In this document: piece by piece, positions 35,766 through 47,900 of the stretch | Layout: every line of letters starts with the position of its first letter | How positions within the stretch are numbered: the first letter of the stretch is position 1 | Assembly (NCBI GenBank): GCA_009763385.1 | Contig: CM019822.1 | Span: 22,686,842 to 22,750,841, forward strand | DNA from: Coix lacryma-jobi var. lacryma-jobi | Taxonomy: Eukaryota > Streptophyta > Magnoliopsida > Poales > Poaceae | Direction: 5' to 3' | Length of the DNA stretch: 64,000 nucleotides | Notes under the pieces: generated by a model | Seen by the model: the letters and a program-made list of their open reading frames with translations, nothing else | Told to the model about the DNA's origin: nothing | Databases searched by the model: none | Translations under genes and position numbers: made by a program

Positions 35766-38499
35766 GGCGGCGAGCGCGCCATGCATGGCTCATGCACGCG
35801 CCGTTGTCAGCATGTGGAGATAGGGATAGAGACAAGGATCGGAGTTAATAAGAGGGGTGGAGGTGATTAGTGTTCACATATGGCGTTTGATCTCTCTGGT
35901 TGTTTGGCTTTTTTTTTTCAGTTCTTGGTGTTCGTGTGCGTGTCAATCTTGGGGGGCTAACACAGCAGGATATACAGATTATTAAGGTGATGAACGTACC
36001 GGTGATTTACAGCTTCTCGATCTTAGCCAATCGATCGATCTCTGTTTCTGATTGTGTAATGCAAGAAGCAAGCTGTCAGTCATGTGTCATATTGTTTGCA
36101 TTGCATGCATGTAGAGTATGTATTAATTGAGCAACTCTGTTACAGTGTTATAAGTTAAATCACACCGTACGTATCACGCTTCACGTACGTAGTTTTATGA
36201 CTTATTACTGTGCTTTTAAGTCTTGATAACACACAAGTTTGTCAGTCATATACATGTATTGTGTTGTTTATGGTGTTTATGCCTCTTTTTTTCCTGTTTT
36301 TTTTTTTTGGTTTGCAGTGTGCATCATTCATCAGTACGTGATCACATTGTGCTACAGTGGTTAATTGGTTTTGTATAGTGAAGAGTGCATGCTAGATCAG
36401 TTCATCATGTGAGGGAGCATACAATGCTGTGCTGATCTATATGTCTTGAGGGTACCCGGTAACAGTCATATTTTGTGGTTGGCACATTTATGTCGTATTA
36501 TCATCCAGCCCTTAGGCCTTATATTCCCCGTTCTAAATTATAGTTCCATTTAACTTTCTCTAATAAGCCAATTTTCTCTAATTTCATTCAAGTTTTTTCT
36601 TAAATATATTAAGATATTTAATGAAGAATTCATGTGAAATTCGTGTTTTTCACTAGTCTTTTCGCACTAGCGGAAGCCAAATACGCTAGTAAAAATATGT
36701 TTGGAATCATCCGGAGTAATGTTATGTGTGTACCAGTGGATAATAAATACAATATCAATAAATATTTAAACAAATGCACTATCAATACATATGAATTTAC
36801 TGAAACTAACAGATATGACATATCTTTTCTATAATAAGATTTGTTTAAAGTTGGAGAAATTTGATTCAGGATAAAGATCGAACTATATATAATTTGGAAC
36901 GGAGATAATACTTTGTGTCTGTATTTTATTTTTTTTCGTGATATCCATCGTTTCTGTAGACCGATCTCCATTTCCTTTTTTGCTAGCTAGCGCTCTTGTA
37001 GCTCTGAGATGCCATATCTTCGCCATCATCACGAAACCAAGAATCTTCCAGCCATGAAAAGCACTACGAGGAGGAGGAGGGCCGCCGTGGAGAAAGGGAG
37101 AAGGAATATATGTATGTATGGCAAACACCATGCTTTTGCACCTGCTGGCTGTCCACATGGTACTATTATCATATGTTAGGCCATCTGCAAGGGCTTGTGC
37201 AGGCCATTGGTATAGTTTGGTACTACTACAACTCATAGTATTTAATTTTCTACACCAAAAGGGTGCCCCTCCTTCTCCTCGATCATCACCATTATGCTCC
37301 TTGCCCTCTCCTGACCTCTCAAGTCAAGTGTAGTATATGAGATGAATACTGCTCTATTGTTTTTTTAGATAGTTGGTCATTCACTTGCAAAGTTCAACTG
37401 CCCGCACCAGAAAGTTGCCATCAAATTTATTCTCTCACTCACTTTACCATTTTCACGTAGATGGCAGCCTGGCCTGTGTGTGTGCGTCTTCTTCACTGGA
37501 TGGCCTGTTACAGCAACACTTCACCTCATAGAAACTCTTCTTAATCTGGCGGGCCCACAAAGACATTCTCCTATAGAGGGACGAGGCTGTCCTGCCGAGA
37601 CTGTGCGGAGTACAACTCCTCCTTGCATTTTGGTCTTGGTCACCCTATTTAAACTATACCCAATATATGCAAATGTGAATGTGCAGACAGAAATTTGTCA
37701 TGATGAATATATGCTAAAATTGGAGTGTGTGCAAGCATGGAACAATGGCCATACAATCGTAGTAGGCCATTGACAGGCCGGCTGTTTGGTAGAGCTCCAG
37801 CTCTAACTTCTTCGAAGAGAATCACTTCTGAGAATCCCTTCCAACCAGCTAAACCCTTATAAAATATCAACCAATCCAAATGGAGATCATGAAAGAATTA
37901 CTTCTTCATTATACTAGGACCTAGGAGCTAAAAAAGTATCTGCGCTTCACCCTCCTCTCTGTTGTATTTTGGTGGGCATCAGCCGAGATTCAATTTTGGT
38001 CAGCTCTCACCTTTGCTCCCTCCTATTATCAAGAGAATTGAAGAACTAAAGACTCATGGATCGCCCGAGCTCTCACACAGGGCCTGACTCACCCCCCCTG
38101 TTTTGTCCAATATATAGATCGAGTTGGTTAAGATAAAACTGAGTCAAGATATCTTACAATTTATTATATGTATACAATACAACAATGATAAATAAAAGAA
38201 AAACCTCATATTCGTCAAAAAGTTTTAGAAATTACGTGATTAATTAAAAAAGAGTCTATGTTCTTAAATTTTGTATTTTATGATCATTTATTAACTGTGT
38301 ATATTAGACCTATATATAAAGGCACGTAGCAGAATATAATAGAATAATTTAAATACGACTCCTACTTATGTTGTCCGTATATGTCCAATATGATTAGAAA
38401 GATGCAAACAGTTATGTGTTTTCCCTAGTCAGCCGGATTACTGCTATCTTGTGTTGATAAGCTTGCATCCTCTCCTTGATTGCAAGCACCAGGCAAGCC
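35766..38499. other. 3' region of the Dof gene and intergenic DNA
   Basis: The first several hundred bases are probably 3' UTR. Stowaway-like fragments without clear ends occur near 36525-36900 (CCCCGTTCTAAATTATAG and GGAACGGAGATAAT). A hAT-like fragment starts near 37780 (GGCTGTTTGGTAGAGCTCCA). No gene was found. Confidence 0.4.
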
Positions 38500-38793
38500 G
38501 CAAGCGTGCATGCTATTGGTTAGGTTCCTTCTTCCGAGTTCAAATCATCGACTTAACACAGGTGTTCGTATTTTTCTGAATTTATTCCAGAATTTAACGG
38601 TTTATGCTTTCAGCGGTAGGTGACGTACCCCTCGACAACGGAGGTGTCTGTGGTGACTTCGTCAATCTCGAGATGTACCGGCACAATCTTTCGAAGATGC
38701 TTATAGGGGTAGGGTTTGTGTACCTATATTCATAGAGGTGAATGTGCGTGTGTACTGAGCGTTTGTGTCTATTCTTGTGTAATTCAAAAAGAA
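38500..38793 (+). mobile_element. tRNA-derived SINE (grass OsSN/ZmSINE type)
   Basis: The head contains a worn tRNA-like part ending in the B-box form GAGTTCAAATC (38536). The body reads CTTTCAGCGGTAGGTGACGT, TGTGGTGACTTCGTCAATCT and TAGGGGTAGGGTTTGTGT, and the tail is TTCATAGAGGTGAATGTGCG, ending in an A-rich run near 38787. This order matches the abundant grass SINE with a GTGAGTGTATGCG-type tail. Exact ends and target duplication were not resolved. Confidence 0.78.
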
Positions 38794-38939
38794 GAAAAGA
38801 GGAGGGCACGGAAACACCGGTTGTACAACATAACAATGGCAAGCCCAAAGTCAAGATTGACAAATAAATGGGGAGAGAGGAGTCGAGGTGAATAATGGCC
38901 AAACACGGTCAAACACTGCAAGCAGGACTAGGTGTATAA

Positions 38940-39740
38940 GGACCAAGATAATGGCTAGAGGGGTGAATAACAAATTTAATTTCTAAAAACTCAAACACTA
39001 GTGGAACTTGGTTTAACAAATGAGGATCTAATAATTCTACCACTAGCTATTGTTTTGCAAACATAGGATGAGAGCAGCCCACACAGTTCTAGTATCAAAG
39101 TAAACTTACCATATAAGTCTCTATAACTAAAAGTGCAAGAGAGAGATCCATACCACACAAAGATTTACACAAAATATTTTTCTTGTGGTATACTGGTATC
39201 AATGACTTGTCAGTGTCACTCATAGTACACGTTAAGTTGAGTCCAAAGATCACAACTCTCACAATCAAGTAAATAACCCCATAAGATTGGCACCAACATG
39301 AGTACTTGATCTTGAGCCGGCTTGATCACAGGATACTCTCAACATCTCTAATCCACTAGTTCACCTACTCTAGTGGAGAAGAGCACAAGGGCCCCCCACA
39401 CTTGAAGCACCACACAATACTAGTTTGTGTGCTCAACGAAGTCCTACGGCTCGCTCCAAACTATCTTGGTGGTGGAAACCACTAAGAGTAACAAAGCAAA
39501 TCCCATAGTGAATCGATACCTAGTGCTAGTCAATGTGATCTCTCAAAGTAAATACACTAGAATCACTCCAATATCTCCAAAGATATAGTCACAAGCAAGG
39601 GTCTGTGTGTGGATGGGGGGATCTGCGTGCATGCGTGTGTGAAAATCAGCTATAGGGGTCCAAGAGTTATGCCATGCCTAGCCATGTCCTCTATTTATAG
39701 CACCACACGCCAAATAAGTCGTTGGAAATAAGTCCTAGAG
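38940..39740 (-). repeat. LTR-retrotransposon-like fragment
   Basis: Begins near GGCTAGAGGGGTGAATAACA, a phrase common in dispersed grass retroelement DNA, and continues non-coding with repeated CACTAG, ACTCTCACAA and CCCACAC-type words. No TG...CA ends, primer-binding site or second LTR could be matched, so this is a tentative repeat call. Confidence 0.35.
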
Positions 39741-41399
39741 CTTTAGGTACCACAAGAGAACTTCAACAAGTTCACCAGAACTCCCTCAATAGTCACTGAC
39801 ACAACTAAACTTATAGGCGTTATGGAACTGGTTCTTATTAGATAATTCTCAAATGAAGCAACAACAAAGTGTAAGGTTTTAATTTTTATGGTAGAAATGC
39901 CATGAAGGAATATCCATGGCCACATTAAAAAGCATCTAGATTTATAATTAGGTTTTGGTGACTACAACAAGTTATTCCGACTAAAGTTTGTTTTGTAGTG
40001 GCTTAGGTATTGAAGTCGCAATATTTGCCACGATGGTTTCCATGGCCCTAATTATGGAACTGGTTCGGTTCCAGAGATATTCATGGGAAGACTAAGGACT
40101 CTATAAGTGTCAATTGGTGTTATGGTGCACTTTGTGTAGAGTTAGGTTTTTTATTTTGCTTCGGCCATTCTACTGGGGATGGGCTAAGATGAGTAGTTTG
40201 ACCTAGAACTTGGCTTAAAGTGTTAGAGTGATGCTTACTCGTGAAAACTTGGACTAGGTACATACTTCAAAGAAGTTGAATTATGAGTTTAGATTAAGGA
40301 GAATTCAAAATCCAAACACCAAAGTGCTTATTAGTCAAGTCCACCAGATGGTCTAGTGATTCTTATGTTTTGGAGATGAAGATTTTATTTCATTCCAAGA
40401 TAAGTACATCAAGTTGGTACACCAGTCTCTTCCTAAGTGATAGGCACATAGCTTAATAAGATTTAAAATATTCTGAACATACTCTAGTAACACTCAGTCC
40501 TAAGCCTAGACCGCAATCAATATGCCCATGTAAAGATATATTTCACCACTTGCTCCAATTATCATGATGCCACCGCAACCATATCCTGGAACTTCGACCG
40601 TTGAAGGATAGCCCACGAATAGAGCCAATGGGATGGTCCAATGATTCTTTAAGCCAATATAGTTTGGCTTGTGTATTCTTCTATTGATCATAGAATGATC
40701 TAATGATGAGTGTTTAGCTCAGCAGATTATTCATCCATATTGTGCATTGTGAAGATCTAGACTTGTGCAAAGCTTTGTGTGCCAAATGATGATCCCATTT
40801 GCAGGTATGAAGCACTTAGGGCCTCGATCTTTAGTATGGATTTCGCTAGCTCTAGCTCCGGTTGATACAAGCATTGTAGCTTCACTATAGATGAACTTTG
40901 TTTCTTTCTCCCTCCCTCCCTCACTCTCTCTCTCTCTCTCTCATCTCCCTCACTCATCTCCCTCTCTCTCACTAGCACACAAGAAGCTATCGAAGCCATT
41001 TTGGCTTCACTAGTTATATGAGGGGGAGAGGAAGGGGGCATTAGTACAATAGATCATTCAACTATGCGGGTGAAGCTAGACTTTTTCAATCTTCAGAAAA
41101 TCACATGATGACTCAGTGTTGATTACTCTACCACATGGCAGATTGTGTGGCGGCTCTACCTTACGACAACAATTGGAGAAATCAAGATGTCAGTGTTGAG
41201 CAGACAATCCAATGAGGGTTCAAGCACTCGCTGAATTTTATGATGATGCTTGCGCCAGTAGGATTTCAACCAATGACTAGCACTTTTGGAGCTCTCTTCA
41301 TCAACACTCAAGGTGTAATAAAAATAGGCCTCGACCCATTTAACTTTGAATTTTTGTGGTTGATGATCAACATAACCAAATTGGACTAATGTGTTTGCA
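39741..41399. other. Repeat-derived intergenic DNA with a CT-rich microsatellite
   Basis: No coding frame is supportable. CT-rich simple sequence covers about 40905-40972 (CTCCCTCCCTCACTCTCTCT and on). Around 40130-40260 the text (TTGACCTAGAACTTGGC, GATGCTTACTCGTGAAAACT) resembles non-coding retroelement DNA. Confidence 0.4.
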
Positions 41400-42690
41400 A
41401 GTGTTTTTTTGTAGTACAATAGGGTGCAAACGTGACTTGGACGAAGGCAATGTGGTGATCAAATGATCAACACCTCAAGCAAGACCCTACAAGATGCATT
41501 GAAGACTTACAAAGATCATCCAAAGTCCAAGACACAAGAAACAGAGGCCCAGACGCAAACAAACTTGAGTCGCTCAAGCCAAGACAAGAGCTGATTGAAT
41601 TGGAACTGTCTTGTGATTTTGAATCTGCTCAAATTAGCATGACACTAGCATAAAGTTGTACAACTTTTCATTAGCTTTCCGAAAAGTCCAAGATCATCAA
41701 AATCAAAGTCCAGAGCTAAAAGTTATGCCTAAAATATGAAAGTTTGTCTCACTGGAAAAGGAGCAACGGACGCTCCGATGCAGAGTCTGATGCAACGTCC
41801 GATGCGCAGTGAAATCAGCCCAGAAGAAACAATGTTATAGGTGAGTCCGATGCAACGTCCGATGCCCCCAGAAAACACGTCTAACGACTAGTTTTTCAAC
41901 GGCTACTCAACATATAGGCATATGACGCGTCTGATGTCTATACAGAAAGGCTAATTTCAGCCTCCCAACGGCTCTATTTGTTTGGGTGCCTATATATACC
42001 ACCTCTAACCGGCCAAATGAGAAGTTGATGAGTGAGGAAACATACCAAGGGTGTTGCTACACCATATTAGTGTCTCCATATGCATAGTGCTTAGTGATTC
42101 ACATGGTGATCAGTGTAGGTTCTTTGCGAAGTGCTTAGGCTAGTTAGACCACTGTTCATGCGCTTGCTCTAGGTTTAGGCCTAGTATTTTGTGTGGTTTG
42201 CATACCTCTTGCTACTCGGTGCTTGCGCGCACCATTGTTGTACATTGGAGGGCTTGTAGTCTTGCGAGACCCACACCAACCGTGTTTGTGGTGTGGCCGC
42301 CACCGTGTACCAAAGGGAACAAGACCCGCAGCGGTTTGGTCGGAAGCTTGATCGTGGAGACGGCGGGGAGCATTCAGGAGAGGCTTTTTCTTGCACGAGT
42401 GGCTTAACCGGAGACCCACTTGCGCGTGGGGAGGGACCAGAGCTATCCACGGAGTTACCCGACCGGAAGTTTGACTCTTGCGAGGGGCTCCAACGAGGAC
42501 TAGGGAAAACATGCATGCTTCATGATACCTCGGTAAAAATATCAAAGTCGTCGATGAGAGTTTGTATCTCTATCTTGCTCTTTAGCTTTCGTATTTAGTA
42601 TTTACCTTGGTATCTTGGTTATGCTTTTTAGCCTTTCTATTGCAAAACAACTTGTAGTAGTAGATTGCAAGCATATAAAGACGGTAGTCA
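41400..42690 (+). repeat. Probable solo LTR or LTR fragment
   Basis: A non-coding 1.3-kb block with features typical of grass retrotransposon LTRs: an upstream part with repeated GATGCAACGTCCGATGC words, a promoter-like TATATATACC at 41990, then GC-rich transcribed-type sequence (GTGGCCGCCACC, GGAGACGGCGGGGAGC). It ends in CTTGTAGTAGTAGATTG. No gag-pol is attached and the ends are uncertain. Confidence 0.4.
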
Positions 42691-43580
42691 TACGGCGGGA
42701 AGGCTGGGTACGAGCAAAAATGTGATGGGTACGAGCTAATGCATGCGATGCAGAGCGAGCAATGTTGTTCCTGTCAGGAAGGACTGGGGTCTGGGGTGCA
42801 TGAATATGTGCCGGTGCATGCCACTGCTCTCCATGTAAGCATGTTCACCGTCGTGGCAACAAATGGCTGGAACAGTACAATCATGGAACTCCGAGAGTCA
42901 GCTGCACGCCTTTACTCGCTCTGCACAGTTTGTGCTGGAAAGATCCACTAGCTAATTCTCGATTATATTATTATTATTTTTAACTCTCTAGCTGGGTTTC
43001 GAATCGATGCGAACGATGTGGCGCGTTGTGTTGTGTCTGCCTTTCAGAGTGAGAAAAAAAAACCCAGCAAAGACACTGTAGCGCACGCTTTGCCAAAAAA
43101 GAAACATGTTTCATGCGCGCACTGTAGAATGTAGTTTCTGGATCAGAGCAACCCGGCAGCTGAAAGACCAGGAAAAAAAAAGGGTCGTGGCGAGTTTTCC
43201 GGTCTCTGTGAAAACGCGTGTCAGAGGGGCCGGGGTGCGGGTGCAGGGAATCGCGGGCGATGGCAACGTTTTCACCGTCGTTCCGCACTCGCAGACAACG
43301 CAATCCCGGCGGACCCCGGCGGCCGGCAGCGGAAAAGCCCTTCTTCCATTCACCTAGAAGGTCCCTGCCGGCCGGGCAATGTCATGGCTGATCGATGAAG
43401 CGAAAACGAATAAAATTTTGCTGGCTAAGCAAGTGACGGCTGCTGGGAAGCGTGAACCAGCAGCTGGCCGTGCTCAGAGACGTGTAGCACGCGATTCTTT
43501 CCGTGATACGTACTCTTTTTGCGTAGTAACATAAATAACGTGTATGGTGAGTATGTTCGGTTCCACACGAGTATGTATAG
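42691..43580. other. Intergenic, nothing recognised
   Basis: Short overlapping frames on both strands lack known motifs. No element ends are visible. Confidence 0.4.
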
Positions 43581-43989
43581 ATGGGGATGATGCTCTAAAT
43601 GGGTATCCGCGGTTCTCTTCTAGTTCAATTTAAAGAATTAACTTGACAATTTCTTTCCTCATTTTTGCATTCTACTCCCTCCATCCCAAATTATAAGTCA
43701 TTCCAAGAATCTTGGAGAGTCAAAGTTTTTTAACTTTGACAAAATTTTAGAGAGGAATATAAAGATTTATGACATCTAGTATGTATATTATGAAAATATA
43801 ACTAATGAAGAATCTAATTGTACTTAGTTGGTATCATAAATATTATTATCTTATTATATAAATTTGGTCAAAGTTGAAAAACTTTGACTCTCCAAGATTC
43901 TTGGAATGCCTTATAATTTGGGATGGAGGGAGTAGTTCATTTAGTTGAACTAGGGAAGAACCGCAGATACATTTGGAGCACCATCCCCG
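43581..43989. mobile_element. Inverted-repeat element with a Stowaway inserted in it
   Basis: ATGGGGATGATGCTCTAAAT with TCCGCGGTTCT at the left, and AAGAACCGCAGATA with ATTTGGAGCACCATCCCC at the right, are inverted repeats of about 55 bp that continue to the Stowaway borders. The outer element without the insert would be only about 150 bp and almost wholly self-complementary. No target duplication is evident. Confidence 0.6.
43675..43932. mobile_element. Stowaway-type MITE with long near-perfect inverted repeats
   Basis: CTCCCTCCATCCCAAATTAT at the left pairs with ATAATTTGGGATGGAGGGAG at the right, and pairing continues through CCAAGAATCTTGGAGAGTCA for more than 50 bp. TA flanks both ends. 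At 258 bp it is the best-preserved Stowaway of the window. Confidence 0.9.
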
Positions 43990-44966
43990 TCCTTAAGTAT
44001 GAGCTAGCCCCCTAGCCATGCGATTTCGATCTCCGCTTGGTGTGGCATGGCCGTCGCTTGGGCCCGGTGGAGCCACGGAGGCCGCCGAAACGGCAGTCCG
44101 TACAAGAGGACGACCACCTGTTGCAGGTGTCTGCGTGCGACTTGGATGCTGCGCAGTGGATGTCACTGTTACCGCGTGGCGTGCGTCACTCTGCATGACT
44201 TTCATCTGGGAGGAAGCTGCCTTCTGATGGTAATAACTGGCGACTTGCAGGTAGTTCTAATAATTGGTAAGCTTTACCCCCAGCACAAGAGTTTTACTTT
44301 TACCATGAAGGCGTGAACCTGAATCCAACCGTCAATATAGCCGGCGTTCAGTTGCTGCTATTCAGCCTTTATAGCACGAGTAAAAGACGATAAACACAGT
44401 TGGTAATGGATTGTCACCAACAATTCAGAGTGCAGTAGAGCCTCGTGACACACGATTCGGACACATAATAGTTCATCTTCATACGGTCGCTTCATGCCAA
44501 ATTGTCATTGTCAGGCAAGCAAACAGTTTTCCCACCAAGAAACGTGAACTGACGGCCTGTGCAAAACTGTATGTAATAATTTTGCCCCTCTATATGCTCT
44601 AGTATCCATCATCACCTGTCCATAGGCACAGCCACTACTGTATTGCTATCTTGGACTTATGGTAGCTGAGAAAGCATTGCTCTGCAAGAACGATACTGTA
44701 CAAGTGTACATATAGCAACTGACAGATGCTTGCAACAAAGCATATATAGCAACATTAAAAGTGTACAGAATCTGTGCACATCAGATGTACAACAGCGACA
44801 TTTCCAGCCTCTGAGCATTTCTCTATACAACGACCAAGGTCCATCTGCTAACAACTTTTAAACACTGGTACTCTGATGAGCCCAACTGAACTAAAGGACT
44901 AGAAGGGGAACATACAGACCGTTCTGAAAAGCATATAGGTAAATGTCTGGTGAAGGATGACGCTGT
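43990..44966. other. Downstream region of the ORMDL gene
   Basis: The part nearest the ORMDL stop (about 44640-44966) is probably its 3' UTR, read on the - strand. Nothing is recognised further left. Confidence 0.4.
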
Positions 44967-47900
44967 TTAGTTCTCAGCATTTATTCCAAAAATCCTGACC
45001 TTGTGCATATTCGGTAGTTTGGCAACCACAAGCACACTAACGGCAAGGGTGTTGAGGAAGAGCATAGGTTGTTGGTAGTCTGTCGTGTGCAAAGCTATCA
45101 GATACCTGTCAAGGAAATGTGGGGGGAAAAGCAAGCTACAGTTAGTAACAAAATACTGGAGACAAAGAAAAAAGAAGCACATAGCTGAGAGTATCTTTCT
45201 GCAAATCATGGATAAAGATGGTGTGATTCTGCATTACATTACTCATTTGCATTAGCATAAGAGTAGTAACGAATCAGGCATGAAAAAGAGTTAAATTTTT
45301 TTTAGGATTAACTGTAGTCTATCATGCATGATCACTATATGCCATGAGAACCTGATGGAGTGCTTCAAAAGATTAGCGACAGGAGAATGCAGAAGTCACA
45401 TGAAAGATCGGTCTATATTAATTGCTCTACAGCTCTACTACAGTTAGAACACTCACGATAAAGAACAGTCAGCAATGTGTACAAGCTGAAAAATATCTGT
45501 CAAAACTACTGCAGCATTGCACTACCGTGAACACCATTATGCTATGCAAATGCAGGTAAGGCATTGAATTGTACACATTATATCGCATCGCAGACAAACT
45601 CTAATGTCCATGCTACACAGACTAGAAAAGGTGCTCTACCACCTACATGGCAATATTCAAGGTTTATCCCACATTCCCCCTAAGGATGCCATTCATAATA
45701 ACCATTATTCTAAGACAGCTAACTATAGCTTACTGTTAATGCTACACATGAAGCGGTTTTTCTCAGTGCAGCTTGTTGCTTTCTTGACAGTGAAAGAAAA
45801 GTGGGATGTGTTCATGCTTGTAGATCCAGTGAGTGACCCCAGAATACTAAACAGGTCCCAGAATAACGTAAGCAACTTACATAGCCTACTATAGAGTATA
45901 GAGACATTACTAGAAGCAAAAGGCAAGTTTCCACAAATTGAACAGAACTCAGAACAGAGAAGATCACAAAGTTGAAGGAGCAAATTTCTCCAGTGAACTG
46001 TGGCTATGGACAACCCAGTGAACTGCGGATATGGACAACCAAATTCAGAGCAGAGACAACAACATGAAATTGCAAACTAGGCCTTCAACATTCAACATAA
46101 AGCGTGGCTGCTACACGAAGTGAACATTTGATTGCTTACACTACTATATTACCATTTAACGTCAACTTCCTAATTAATTTTAAAATGACCTTTTCCTCTT
46201 AGCAGCAAGCAGGGGCAATAGTCATACGTGTCATCAAATGGCATAAAAATGTCTTCAATGATCAAAATTCAATGCTATTCCAGCTTTGCACATTTGTATT
46301 GAACTACTGAAGCCATTAAAGGGACAAACCGCACTAAGCTTTTTTGTCGTGATGACTGATAGTAGTGCAATAACAGAATCAACAAGTTTGCAGCTACCAA
46401 GCACAAAAAGGCAAGCTCATATTTTCAGAAACTGCTCTGATTATCTGCACGAAAACTACTTACTAAGAGTATTTTAGTTTCCAAAGGGCAAAGTTATATC
46501 TTTTTCTCTGACAAGATCATCAAAGAGGATTAGATTGGTGATCATGCTTTCATTTCATTCCTTGAGAACCATGATAAAAGTCATATGCATAAACAGGCCT
46601 GCATAAACAGACCTTACACTCCACAATTTTCTCCATGATTTATTACTATGGTAGTGTTCTTAAACAAGCCAAATAGGCTACCTAAATGAACAGATGGTTT
46701 CCTAGTTCCTAAATAACCGGCCAACTAGGTCATAGAGTCACTACTATGGGGTGTCTGGCTACCCTTCTTTTGTTTTATTGTCAAGGATAACAAGGCATTC
46801 AGGGGCCGTTTGGAAGCACTCATTGGAGCAGCTTCTATGTGAGAATCACTACTCAGGCAACAGCAAAAACCCGCACAGATTGTGATGTGTTGGAATTACT
46901 CTCTATTGATCCCGCATAACCCTAGCGGGCGCGCGCACGCGCAGACAGAGGACGGTGGCGCTACAGTAGCAGGGGAGGGAGGGAGGAAGAAGACCCAGGA
47001 ACCCTAACCTAGCTCGATACCATGTTGGAATTACTCTCTATTGATCCCGCATAACCCTAACAAGGGTGGTGATATAGGTTCCATACATGGGCCTCATGGG
47101 CCTTGCCACATGGGCCATATACTCATACTCCAACATGATGGGGAGTAGACAAGAATCACTTCTCCATTTACATTAGAAACTGGGAGCTAAGAACATGCTC
47201 CTAAGGGCGTCCTCAATGAAAAGAGTCAACATCTAGCTAGGAGATTGTACACGTAGGCTGAAGCAGCAATCAAACTCTCTCGTCCAACAGATCACGAGAT
47301 CCAAGGAAGTGGGCCCCTGACCAGCTTTATTATACTCGTAAACCGTCTCTCCTAGCCTTCCAATCGGTCAATCGCAGGCGTCCAAAGCCAGAACAAAGCG
47401 AGTAGCAGGGCATAAAGAAAGATGGTGGGCTAGCGTATACTTTGAAATCCACAAATAGTGTAGCTAGAAACTCGTCGCTAGCGAGGAGGTTTTTTCGCTT
47501 TCTCACTCCTCCATGTAATCAGAAATCCAACGTCAGCTAGCTCCGAGCTAGTCCGTTGGGGACGCCCTAACTGCTCCCTATTCAATCAGCACCGGAATAA
47601 TCCAGAATAAATTCTCGCCTGCTCCCCACCCTGTCCTCCCACCAGAATCAGCTATAATCACTCATTCAAAGAATCAAGGAGTGGAACTCTATCAAACAGG
47701 CCCTCAACTATTAGGAAACAGTAACACAACTCGCTACATAAAGTGTCTCTTAGTACTAGATTTCATCATTTAATAAAGAGATGAGGATATGCAAATAAGA
47801 AACTAACATGTACACAGAAATCGCACACCAATGGAGTCAAAGATTACACATAAAAGTTTTCATTTCCTACAAAGCAAGGATATGGGTTATGGACTATATG

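Larger units (their letters stand above)
46803..47703. mobile_element. hAT-like MITE carrying two later insertions
   Basis: GGGCCGTTTGGAAGCACTC at the left and ATCAAACAGGCCC at the right are inverted termini. When the TRIM (46888-47135) and the Tourist element (47205-47567) are set aside, about 290 bp of continuous MITE sequence remain (AGAATCACT...AGAATCAGC). An 8-bp target duplication was not found. It lies in intron 2 of ORMDL. Confidence 0.6.
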
